This document shows, piece by piece, positions 32,481 through 39,682 of a DNA stretch of 64,000 nt (positions within the stretch are counted from its first letter, which is position 1; each line of letters starts with the position of its first letter). The position numbers and the translations under genes are program-made. Source of the stretch: Mycolicibacterium hodleri (GTDB taxonomy: Bacteria > Actinomycetota > Actinomycetes > Mycobacteriales > Mycobacteriaceae); NCBI RefSeq assembly GCF_006439015.1, contig NZ_RCZG01000016.1:30029-94028 (forward strand), read 5' to 3'. Below the pieces are notes generated by a model. It had not been told where the DNA came from and did not search any database. It saw only the letters and a program-made list of their open reading frames with translations.

Positions 32481-33799
32481 CACGCGACCGCGGGCTCGGG
32501 CGAGTCGCTGACCGAACTGTCCAGCGGCGTCACATCATTCCGTCTTTCCCAGCGCCGCAACGCATTCCGACACGGCGACTCGATGAGCGCGTAACTTACC
32601 GCGGCGATCGCGAAGCCGAACACCAACGTCAGCGCCAACACCACGGGCATGTGCCCGTTGAACGGGAACTCCCCGATCACCGGAAACACCATGGCCAATG
32701 CCGCCAGGTGCCACACGAACAATCCGTAGGACCATCGTCCTAGCGTCACCATCGTCGTGCTGCCGAGGAATCGGTGCGACGTGTCGCTCCCCTGACCATC
32801 CCCGGGTCGCTCCGCTCCTGCCCCCGGGCCGAGTACGAGGGGCGCCAGCAGCGCACCCGCGACCACCGCGCCCATCGACACCTTGATTAGGAACTGGCCC
32901 AGTGTGCCAGGGGCCAGGCCAGCGGGGCCGGCGAGCGGCGACGCGGCCAGGCCGAACGCGGTGAGCGCGACGACGGCCATCAGAATCCTGCGACGGGCCA
33001 GGCGGTGCGCCCAGCACACCGGGCTGACCGTCAGCTCGGCGAGCAGCATCCCCGCAGCGAACCAGGAGAAGAACGCGGGTGGCCACGTTAGCGGATTGAC
33101 GCCGAACGGCACCGAGAAGGGGATCAGACCCCACGCGAAACTGGCCAGGGCGACCCCGACGATCACCGGGATTCGAGCACGCACGGGCAGCCGGCGCGCC
33201 AACAGCGCCAGGAACGGGAGCGCGAGATAGAAGGTCACCTCGACCGAAAGGCTCCACATCTGCGTCAGTCCTGAGGTCAACGTCAACGGCACGTAGATCT
33301 GCGTCAACGTGAGATTGGCGAGCCATACCGTCAGGTCGGCGTTGGTGTCGGGAAAGAGAGTGAGAATTACCACGACGGCCACCAGATAGCCCGGCATGAT
33401 GCGGACGATTCTCGACCGCAGATAGTGGCCCGTGGGCGGGGTGCAACGTAGTCCGCGCGCCGCCGCGGCGTGACCGCGCCACAGGAGGAACCCCGAGAGG
33501 GCGAAGAACACCGCGACGGCCAGATCGAAGCGTCCGAGCAGGCGACCCGTGCTCCACGTGGTGTGCCCGGTCTGAAAGCCCACGTGAGTGATCACTACGC
33601 CGATGGCGGCACAGGCCCGCATGCCCTCGACGGCCGGCAGGAAACTGCGCGTGCCGGAGATGTCCCCCGGATCGCTTCGCTCCTGCCCTCCGGACACCTC
33701 CCCCGGGTCGCTTCGCTCCTGCCCTCCGGACACCTCCCCCGGGTCCGCTGCGCGCTCGCTCACGCCGACCAGTGTGCCCGATGACCTCGGACTGAGCAC
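32477..33799 (-). CDS. Membrane acyltransferase of the acyltransferase-3 family
   Basis: The 440-residue protein has about ten membrane helices and the acyltransferase-3 (OafA/YrhL-like) features LPAVEGMRACAAIGVVITHVGF, ALSGFLLWRGH (active-site His in the first helix segment), YLRSRIVRIMPGYL and WSLSVEVTFYLALPFLAL. Such enzymes O-acylate extracytoplasmic sugars or glycolipids. The N-terminal cytoplasmic part contains two copies of a 12-residue repeat (DPGEVSGGQERS) from a 36-bp tandem repeat. The start is uncertain: GTG 33799 or GTG 33763. The position recalls Rv0228, within a cluster of envelope genes. Confidence 0.87.
   Translation of the reverse strand: MLSPRSSGTLVGVSERAADPGEVSGGQERSDPGEVSGGQERSDPGDISGTRSFLPAVEGMRACAAIGVVITHVGFQTGHTTWSTGRLLGRFDLAVAVFFALSGFLLWRGHAAAARGLRCTPPTGHYLRSRIVRIMPGYLVAVVVILTLFPDTNADLTVWLANLTLTQIYVPLTLTSGLTQMWSLSVEVTFYLALPFLALLARRLPVRARIPVIVGVALASFAWGLIPFSVPFGVNPLTWPPAFFSWFAAGMLLAELTVSPVCWAHRLARRRILMAVVALTAFGLAASPLAGPAGLAPGTLGQFLIKVSMGAVVAGALLAPLVLGPGAGAERPGDGQGSDTSHRFLGSTTMVTLGRWSYGLFVWHLAALAMVFPVIGEFPFNGHMPVVLALTLVFGFAIAAVSYALIESPCRNALRRWERRNDVTPLDSSVSDSPEPAVAC
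32801..32830 (+). repeat. Copy of the dispersed GTCGCTNCGCTCC repeat inside the acyltransferase gene
   Basis: CCCGGGTCGCTCCGCTCCTG followed by CCCCCGGGCC lies in a loop-coding segment (protein LGPGAGAERPGDGQGS) of the acyltransferase, in phase with the gene. It is a diverged version of the 33.7-kb units. Confidence 0.6.
33663..33746 (+). repeat. 36-bp tandem repeat (two full units and a partial)
   Basis: The unit starts TCCCCCGGATCGCTTCGCTC and ends CTGCCCTCCGGACACC (33663-33698); the second unit (33699-33734) differs by one base and a truncated third follows. It is in frame at the N-terminus of the acyltransferase and contains the dispersed GTCGCTTCGCTCCTGCC core. Confidence 0.85.
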
Positions 33800-33903
33800 C
33801 GGCCTCTGCGTGGACTGTTAGGGTCGAGCAGGTTTGCCCCAGCTGCCTTCGGCGCACGTGAGGGCGTGGTCGGAGTCGTCTTGCGACGAGAAGGAGGCAC
33901 GGA

Positions 33904-35109
33904 TTGAACCGCGCTGTGGCGCTGCGTATCGCGGCGTGCGGGCTCATGGGACTCGGTGCCGCCCTCCTGATCGCAGCTCTTCTGTTGTCCACGTACACGA
34001 AGGGCAAGATCGCAAAGATCCCGCTCGACATCGACACCACGCTGGTCAGCGACGGCACCGGGACGGTCTTCGACCCCGCTTCACTGAACAGTCAGAAGTT
34101 CGTGGTGGACAAGGATGCGCCCGTCTCGCTTCAGCAGCAGATCAGCGTCGAGGCGCCGTCGAATGCCGACGTCGTCACCCTCCAAGTCGGTAACACGGTG
34201 CGCCGGACCGACAAGCAGCAGGACAACGGACTGCTGCTGGCCCTGGTCGACACCGTCACGCTGGACCGCAAGACCGCGCTGGCCGTGTCGAGCGACACCA
34301 ACCCGGGCGGCTCGGTGCAGAAGCCCCGAGGCATCGACGATCCCCAGCCGCCGACCAACGTCGCGCTGCCGCACGAGGGTCTGGCCTACCGCTTCCCGTT
34401 CGACACCGAGAAGAAGACCTACCCGTACTTCGATCCGATCGCGCAGAAGGCGTACGACGCCAACTACGACGGCGAAGAGGACGTCAACGGGCTCAATACG
34501 TTCCGCTTCACCCAGAACGTCGGATACGACGCCGACGGCAAGCTGGTCGATCCCGTGAAGTACGCCTCGCTGTACGGCGACGACGCCGACAGCGTCGTTT
34601 CTGCGCGCGCCGTGCTGTGGGGCCTGCCCGGCGACCCCGAAGAGCAGATCACGATGACCCGCTATTACGCCGCGCAGCGCACCTTCTGGGTGGATCCGGT
34701 ATCGGGCACCATCGTGAAGGCCGAGGAACACGGCTTCCACTACTACGCCCGCGACGCCCTCAAGCCCGAGGTCACCTTCGCCGACTACAAGGTCACGACC
34801 AACGAACAGACGGTCGAGGCGCAGGTGGCCAGTGCTCGCGACGAGGGCGACGTCGTTGCCCTGTGGGGCCGAATCCTGCCGATCACGTTCACCGCCCTCG
34901 GCCTGGTGTTCCTGGTGGGCGGCGTCCTGCTCGGGTCGTTCACCTTGCGAGCCGAGTCCGCGCTGATCGACCCCGGCCTCGACGACACGGGCCACGGTTT
35001 CTTCGGTCGACGTCCCACCGACACCGGGCCGATGCCCGCCGCCGAGGCCGCGACCGAGAAGATACCCACGCAGAGGCCGTCGGATCCGCCGCCGGACCGA
35101 CCGGTCTGA
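33904..35109 (+). CDS. DUF3068 (PorA-family-like) membrane/periplasmic protein
   Basis: The 401-residue protein has an N-terminal membrane helix (CGLMGLGAALLIAALLLSTY), a large extracytoplasmic beta-rich domain, a second helix near 325-345 (LPITFTALGLVFLVGGVLLG) and a cytoplasmic tail rich in Pro and Thr (PTDTGPMPAAEAATEKIPTQ). This is the DUF3068 family found only in mycolate-producing actinobacteria; Rv0227c is the orthologue as I recall. The start is TTG 33904, fixed by a strong AAGGAGG 6 bases upstream. It is adjacent to an acyltransferase and a large membrane protein, so an envelope role is likely, but the biochemical function is unknown. Confidence 0.88.
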   Translation: MNRAVALRIAACGLMGLGAALLIAALLLSTYTKGKIAKIPLDIDTTLVSDGTGTVFDPASLNSQKFVVDKDAPVSLQQQISVEAPSNADVVTLQVGNTVRRTDKQQDNGLLLALVDTVTLDRKTALAVSSDTNPGGSVQKPRGIDDPQPPTNVALPHEGLAYRFPFDTEKKTYPYFDPIAQKAYDANYDGEEDVNGLNTFRFTQNVGYDADGKLVDPVKYASLYGDDADSVVSARAVLWGLPGDPEEQITMTRYYAAQRTFWVDPVSGTIVKAEEHGFHYYARDALKPEVTFADYKVTTNEQTVEAQVASARDEGDVVALWGRILPITFTALGLVFLVGGVLLGSFTLRAESALIDPGLDDTGHGFFGRRPTDTGPMPAAEAATEKIPTQRPSDPPPDRPV

Positions 35110-35129
35110 TCGCTCGATTCCGTTTGCGT

Positions 35130-35158
35130 CCCCCGGGTCGCTACGCTCCAGCCCTCCG
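35130..35158 (+). repeat. Copy of the dispersed GTCGCTNCGCTCC repeat before a membrane-protein gene
   Basis: CCCCCGGGTCGCTACGCTCC followed by AGCCCTCCG lies between the DUF3068 stop and the ATG at 35169. It is nearly identical to the 33.7-kb units. Confidence 0.65.
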
Positions 35159-35168
35159 AGGCTTGGCG

Positions 35169-36830
35169 ATGCCCACCTACTCGTTGGCACTTTCACTTGC
35201 GGTGACTGCGCCACTGCTGGCACCGGGCTACCTACTTCTGCGTGACGCGGTGTCGACCCCAACTGCGTATCTGACCGACGCCGCACTGGGACTCACCGAG
35301 GCTGCGCCGCGGGCACTGCCGCAAGACTTCGCGGTGGCGATGGCATCGCACGTCGTCGACGGCGGCGTGGTGGTCAAGCTGCTGCTCATCACAGGCCTAT
35401 GGCTCGCGGGCTGGGGCGCGGCACGACTGGGGGCGGTCGCGGTTCCCGCCGCGGGGATGCCCGGCCAGTTCGTTGCCGCGACGCTAGCGGTGTGGAATCC
35501 CTATGTCGCCGAACGACTCCTGCAAGGGCACTGGAGCCTTCTGGTGGGGTACGGCTGCCTGCCGTGGGTGGCGGCCGCGGTGCTGCGGCTGCGTACCGGA
35601 GGTGGAGCGCGCAGCGACGTCGCATGGTGGCCGGTGCTGTTCTGGATCGCGCTCGCCGGTCTCACGCCGACGGGGCTGATGCTCGCGGCAGCCGTGGCCC
35701 TGGTGAGTTGCGCCGCACCGGGCGCTGGCCGGTCTCGATGGCTGTGCGCCGCCATCTCCCTCGGCGCTGCAGTTCTCAGCGCGCTGCCGTGGCTCGTCGC
35801 GCCCGTGATGGCCGGCTCGCTGTCGATGACCCAGGCGGCCGGGGTACCCCAGTTCGCCGCTAGGGCCGAGCCGGGCCTCGGTACCTTGGTGAGCCTCGCT
35901 GGACTCGGTGGAATCTGGAATGCCCAGGCCGTACCCGCCTCCCGTACAACGCTTTTCGCGATCGTTGCCACCGCCGTGCTGGTGGTGGTGGTCGCAACGG
36001 GCGTGGCGACGGCGATGCGTTCTCCGGCCGCGCGACCGCTGCTGGCGCTGGCCGTTGTCGCCGTGGTGGCGCCCGCCCTGATGGCGACCGGTCCGGGACT
36101 GGCTGCGGTGGAGGCGGTCGTCCGTGCCGTGCCCGGCCTCGGCGTGCTGCGCGACGCCCAGAAGTGGGTAGCCCTGGCACTGCCGGGATATGCCATCGCG
36201 GGGGCGTCGACCGTCGTCACCCTCCAGCGCAGGGTGCCGAGGGGTGTCACGGCGGCGGTGTGCTGCCTGGCCTTGCTGGCCGTGCTGCCCGACCTGGCTT
36301 GGGGCGTCGGCGGGAAGGTGACCCCCGTGCGCTACCCGCCGGGTTGGGCGACGGCGGCGGCGCTCATCAACGCCGATCCCCGGCCTGTCGCCGTGCTCCC
36401 CCCCGACAGCATGCGCCACTACCCATGGGCGGGTGACGCACCCGTTCTCGACCCACTCCCGCGTTGGGTGTCCGCCGACGTGCTCACCACCGGCGATCTG
36501 AACATCGGCGGGCAGACCGTGCCCGGTGAGGGGGTGCGTGCGCGCGAGGTGGAACGCCTGGTGCAGGGCGGTGCGAGGGTCGACGAGCTGGCTCGAGCAG
36601 GCGTCGGCTGGGTGGTCGTGGAGGGCGGCGACCCACCCGGTCTGGCGCTTCCCGTCGCGTTCACCGACGACGACGTCACCGTCTACCGGGTCGGGGGCGA
36701 GCGCCCAGGCTCCTCCAACCGAGGTGTCATGATCGCCGCGCACCTGGTCTGGTTGGCCGCCCTCATCGCGGGCGCCGCGGGCATGCTCGCCACGATGGTC
36801 GCGCGGCGTCGCAGGGGTGCGGTGTACTAG
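35169..36830 (+). CDS. Large polytopic membrane protein (Rv0226c-like)
   Basis: The 553-residue protein has about ten to twelve hydrophobic helices, first SLALSLAVTAPLLAPGYLLLRD, with an extracytoplasmic tail domain (about 410-510) before a final helix. The arrangement and the LAPGYLLLRDAVSTP signature resemble a GT-C-like glycosyltransferase, but no catalytic motif can be pointed out. The ATG at 35169 is used; the upstream frame runs through DUF3068 and the dispersed repeat, and homologous proteins start a few residues earlier, so the repeat may have shortened the N-terminus. A 4-base gap separates it from the next membrane gene. Confidence 0.85.
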   Translation: MPTYSLALSLAVTAPLLAPGYLLLRDAVSTPTAYLTDAALGLTEAAPRALPQDFAVAMASHVVDGGVVVKLLLITGLWLAGWGAARLGAVAVPAAGMPGQFVAATLAVWNPYVAERLLQGHWSLLVGYGCLPWVAAAVLRLRTGGGARSDVAWWPVLFWIALAGLTPTGLMLAAAVALVSCAAPGAGRSRWLCAAISLGAAVLSALPWLVAPVMAGSLSMTQAAGVPQFAARAEPGLGTLVSLAGLGGIWNAQAVPASRTTLFAIVATAVLVVVVATGVATAMRSPAARPLLALAVVAVVAPALMATGPGLAAVEAVVRAVPGLGVLRDAQKWVALALPGYAIAGASTVVTLQRRVPRGVTAAVCCLALLAVLPDLAWGVGGKVTPVRYPPGWATAAALINADPRPVAVLPPDSMRHYPWAGDAPVLDPLPRWVSADVLTTGDLNIGGQTVPGEGVRAREVERLVQGGARVDELARAGVGWVVVEGGDPPGLALPVAFTDDDVTVYRVGGERPGSSNRGVMIAAHLVWLAALIAGAAGMLATMVARRRRGAVY

Positions 36831-36834
36831 CGCC

Positions 36835-37650
36835 ATGAGTTGGCTCACCGATTGGTGGCAGTACGAGGTGGTCGATGGCTACAAGGGACCGCTGTTGCTG
36901 AGTTTCACCGCGTTCGTCGTGACCTTCCTGACCACCCGCACCATCACTCGTCTGATCCGCGCCGGCAAGGGTCCGTTCCACAACGTGAGCAGCGGCGGTG
37001 TGCACATGCACCATTCGACCCCGGGAGTCGTGCTGCTCATCGTGGGTGGTTTCACCGGAATCGGTTCACCGCCCCTCTCGGTGTGGACCTACTTTGCAGC
37101 GTTGTTGGTGGGCGTGGGCGCCTCGCTGGTGCTCGACGAGTTCGCGATGATCTTCCGACTCCAAGACGTGTACTGGTCGCAGGAGGGTCAGCTGTCGGTG
37201 AACGTGGTCACCCTGGCGGCCGCCTGCGTCGGACTGGCCACCGTCGGGGTGTCCCCGGTCCAAGTTCCTGATCTGCCCGCCAACATCGCCGCGTTCCGCT
37301 ACGCGGCGGTCGTCGTCCTGCTCGCCAACTTCGTCCTGGTGGCGGTCACGGCCCTCAAGGGGAAGTACCCCACGGCGTTGATGGGCCTGTTCATCTCCCC
37401 CGTCGCGTGGGTCGCCGCCGTGCGACTGGCCCGGCCGACCTCGCCGTGGGCGCGCTGGCGCTACAGCGCAGCGAAGCGGGCTCGTGCGCAGCGGCGGGCC
37501 GCCGCATTCGACCATCGGTGGGCACCCGTTCGACGACACTGGGACGACTTCATCGGTGGCACACCGACGTTGGTCAGCGCACCGCCCACACCGGCCACCG
37601 ACCCGACGACGTCAGACCACACCGCCGATTCGCCCGCCGTCGACCACTGA
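36835..37650 (+). CDS. Integral membrane protein of unknown function, 271 residues
   Basis: The protein has five or six predicted membrane helices (about 18-37, 60-78, 80-102, 122-140, 155-175, 182-202) and a basic, then proline/threonine-rich cytoplasmic tail. SSGGVHMHHSTPGVVLLIVGG near 53-73 is a striking His-rich turn at a membrane interface. I do not recognise a named family. It starts 4 bases after the Rv0226c-like gene, so the two are one transcript, and its end overlaps the convergent glycosyltransferase by 39 bases. Its position among envelope genes suggests help in lipid-linked sugar handling; this is inference. Confidence 0.78.
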   Translation: MSWLTDWWQYEVVDGYKGPLLLSFTAFVVTFLTTRTITRLIRAGKGPFHNVSSGGVHMHHSTPGVVLLIVGGFTGIGSPPLSVWTYFAALLVGVGASLVLDEFAMIFRLQDVYWSQEGQLSVNVVTLAAACVGLATVGVSPVQVPDLPANIAAFRYAAVVVLLANFVLVAVTALKGKYPTALMGLFISPVAWVAAVRLARPTSPWARWRYSAAKRARAQRRAAAFDHRWAPVRRHWDDFIGGTPTLVSAPPTPATDPTTSDHTADSPAVDH

Positions 37651-38763
37651 CTCGAGGACGACGCGCATCGCGTCCGCACTTTGACGCCATGAGAATTCGC
37701 CGCTGCGTACCTGAGCCTTTGCACCGAGTTGCTCACGCAGCACGTCGTCGGAGAGCAGTTGCTCGATGCGCGACACCAACTCGTCGTGGTCGTCGACCAA
37801 TAGACCGGTGACGCCGTCGACTATCGAATCCATCAGTCCGCCGGAGGACCGGTAGCCGATGGTCGGCACGGCGTGCTGAGCCGCCTCGGTCACGGCGAGC
37901 CCCCAACCTTCCTTCCTCGAAGGCAACACGTGCACCCAGCATCGTTGCAGCACTTCGTGTTTCGCGCGGTCGTCGACGTGCCCATGAAAGGTCACCGCGT
38001 CGGCGATGCCCAGCTTCGACGCGTGCGCGACCAGGCGGTCGTGCCACCAACCGCCGCCGACGACGTCGAGATGCAGCGCAGGCGATCGTGGCACGAGTCG
38101 GGCCACGGCGTCGAGGACGTCTTCGATCTGCTTGTGCGGCACCAGCCGAGAGAGCACCGCCACCCGCGGTGTCTCCGACCGCGGCATGGTCAACGTGTCC
38201 ACGGGCGCCTCGTCGAGACCGTTGCGCACCACGGCCACGTGGCCGGGATCGACCCCGAGATCGGCGAGGTCGCGGGCCGAGGGCAGGGACACCGTGACGT
38301 ACTGGTTGTCGCGGTGCAGGCGGGGCGACAGCGTGGACTCGACGAACCAGCCGATTCTGCTCATCAGTGGGCCCGCGACTGGCCACTGCTCGCGGTGGCA
38401 GTGGTGAACGAGCAGTACGGACCGCCGCCCGAACGCGAGCCGCGCCAGGAAGGGAATGCCGTTCTGGCTGTCGATGACGACGTCGGGGCGCACGCCGCGC
38501 AACGGGCCAAGTCCGAAGCGCGCCGCCACCATCGCCACACCCGCCCGTACGTACACGCCATAGCGACCGCCACCGCGGCTGATGGTGACGCCGTCGAGGA
38601 CCTCGCGCCGGGGTGCGCCTCGATAGCGGGCGGTGCGCAACATGACGTCGACCCCGTCGGCCGCCAACTGACTGCCGATCCGCTGGAGGTAGGTTTCGCT
38701 GCCGCCGCCCTGCGGGTGACCCGTGTCGCGCCAACACAGCAGCAGGACGGAGTGGACGGACAT
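37612..38763 (-). CDS. Family 4 glycosyltransferase
   Basis: The 383-residue GT-B enzyme has the GT4 features: an N-terminal GGSETYLQRIGSQLAADG, RVAVLSRLVPHKQIEDVLDA at the inter-domain strand, and HVLPSRKEGWGLAVTEAAQHAVPTIGY (the E-x7-E nucleotide-sugar motif of GT4). It transfers a sugar from a nucleotide donor to a lipid or glycan acceptor on the cytoplasmic face. The ATG 38763 is divergent from the methyltransferase over a long inverted repeat. Its 3' end overlaps the membrane gene on the other strand. The order recalls Rv0225. Confidence 0.9.
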   Translation of the reverse strand: MSVHSVLLLCWRDTGHPQGGGSETYLQRIGSQLAADGVDVMLRTARYRGAPRREVLDGVTISRGGGRYGVYVRAGVAMVAARFGLGPLRGVRPDVVIDSQNGIPFLARLAFGRRSVLLVHHCHREQWPVAGPLMSRIGWFVESTLSPRLHRDNQYVTVSLPSARDLADLGVDPGHVAVVRNGLDEAPVDTLTMPRSETPRVAVLSRLVPHKQIEDVLDAVARLVPRSPALHLDVVGGGWWHDRLVAHASKLGIADAVTFHGHVDDRAKHEVLQRCWVHVLPSRKEGWGLAVTEAAQHAVPTIGYRSSGGLMDSIVDGVTGLLVDDHDELVSRIEQLLSDDVLREQLGAKAQVRSGEFSWRQSADAMRVVLESVVDGGRIGGVV

Positions 38764-38785
38764 TGCGACCAGCTTAAACCCCGCG

Positions 38786-38842
38786 CGAGTGGCCAGTTAT
38801 GACACGCTTCTCGCCCTGTACCGCATGACAACTGGCCACTCG
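38786..38842. repeat. 13-bp inverted repeat in the divergent glycosyltransferase/methyltransferase promoter region
   Basis: CGAGTGGCCAGTT (38786-38798) is repeated in perfect inverted form as AACTGGCCACTCG (38830-38842), with 31 bases between that include ATGACA on both sides. It could be an operator for both genes, a hairpin in either leader, or a dispersed palindromic element. Confidence 0.7.
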
Positions 38843-38862
38843 GCGCTGAATAGAGTTGATGG

Positions 38863-39627
38863 GTGTCAGTAACCGATCTGTTCGCAGGCCAGGCCACCTT
38901 GGCGCGCTCTGTGCGACTGCTCGGCGAGTTCCGGTTCGAGCAAACTGATCCGCCCCGGTTCTACGGCGCCCTCGCCGACGACACGGTTGCGCTGGTGACC
39001 GCGTTGTGGACGGCGCTGCACGGCGTGGGCCCCGGAGGCCGAACGCTGCTCGACGTCGGTGGTGGCCCCGGATACTTCGCCACCGCGTTCGAGTGCGCCG
39101 GCCTGGAGTACGTGGGCGTCGAGCCGGATGTTTCAGAAATGCACGCCGGGCCGGCCCGGGATCGGGGCACCGGAAGCTTCGTCCGCGCCTCGGGGATGGC
39201 GCTGCCCTTCGCCGACGACAGTGTGGACGTCTGTCTGTCCTCCAATGTCGCCGAGCACGTCCGGGACCCGTGGCAAATGGGCCGCGAGATGCTGCGGGTG
39301 ACCAGGCCTGGCGGGCTGGTCGTGCTGTCGTACACCGTGTGGCTCGGCCCGTTCGGGGGCCACGAGATGGGCATGACGCATTACCTCGGTGGTGCGCGCG
39401 CCGCTGAGCGGTATACCCGCAAACACGGACGTCGACCGAAGAATGACTACGGCTCGTCGTTGTTTGCGGTCTCCGCGGCGGATGGGCTGCAATGGGCGGC
39501 GAGCACCGGGATGCTCGTTGCCGCATTTCCCCGCTACCACCCCCGATGGGCGTGGTGGATGACGCGGACGCCCCTGCTTCGGGAGTTTCTAATCAGCAAC
39601 CTGGTGCTGGTGTTGCAACCGACCTGA
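38863..39627 (+). CDS. Class I SAM-dependent methyltransferase
   Basis: The 254-residue protein has motif I LLDVGGGPGYFA, the acidic ribose contact at the end of strand 2 (YVGVEPD), and VDVCLSSNVAEHVRDP, the typical motif II/III of Methyltransf_11 enzymes. It moves a methyl group from SAM to an unknown acceptor. The GTG at 38863 gives a normal N-terminus. It is divergent from the GT4 gene, matching the Rv0225/Rv0224c pair as I remember, so acceptor and glycosyl product may belong to the same glycolipid. Confidence 0.9.
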   Translation: MSVTDLFAGQATLARSVRLLGEFRFEQTDPPRFYGALADDTVALVTALWTALHGVGPGGRTLLDVGGGPGYFATAFECAGLEYVGVEPDVSEMHAGPARDRGTGSFVRASGMALPFADDSVDVCLSSNVAEHVRDPWQMGREMLRVTRPGGLVVLSYTVWLGPFGGHEMGMTHYLGGARAAERYTRKHGRRPKNDYGSSLFAVSAADGLQWAASTGMLVAAFPRYHPRWAWWMTRTPLLREFLISNLVLVLQPT

Positions 39628-39637
39628 ACCGCTGAAC

Positions 39638-39651
39638 TGCAACAGGTTCTC
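39638..39651. promoter_or_regulatory. Near-consensus KstR-type box before the aldehyde dehydrogenase
   Basis: TGCAACAGGTTCTC fits the KstR consensus TnnAACnnGTTnnA except for the last base (C instead of A). It lies 31 bases before the ATG at 39683. Confidence 0.4.
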
Positions 39652-39682
39652 GTGTGGCGCATCGATGGGTAATGTGACGGCC

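Noticed and set aside
26191..33746. Short repeats as a possible CRISPR array
   Set aside because: Units are direct tandem copies without spacers, in frame in genes, and no cas genes are present.
34081..36848. Long antisense frames across the DUF3068 and Rv0226c-like genes
   Set aside because: No ribosome binding sites or family motifs; sense strand has coherent membrane proteins.
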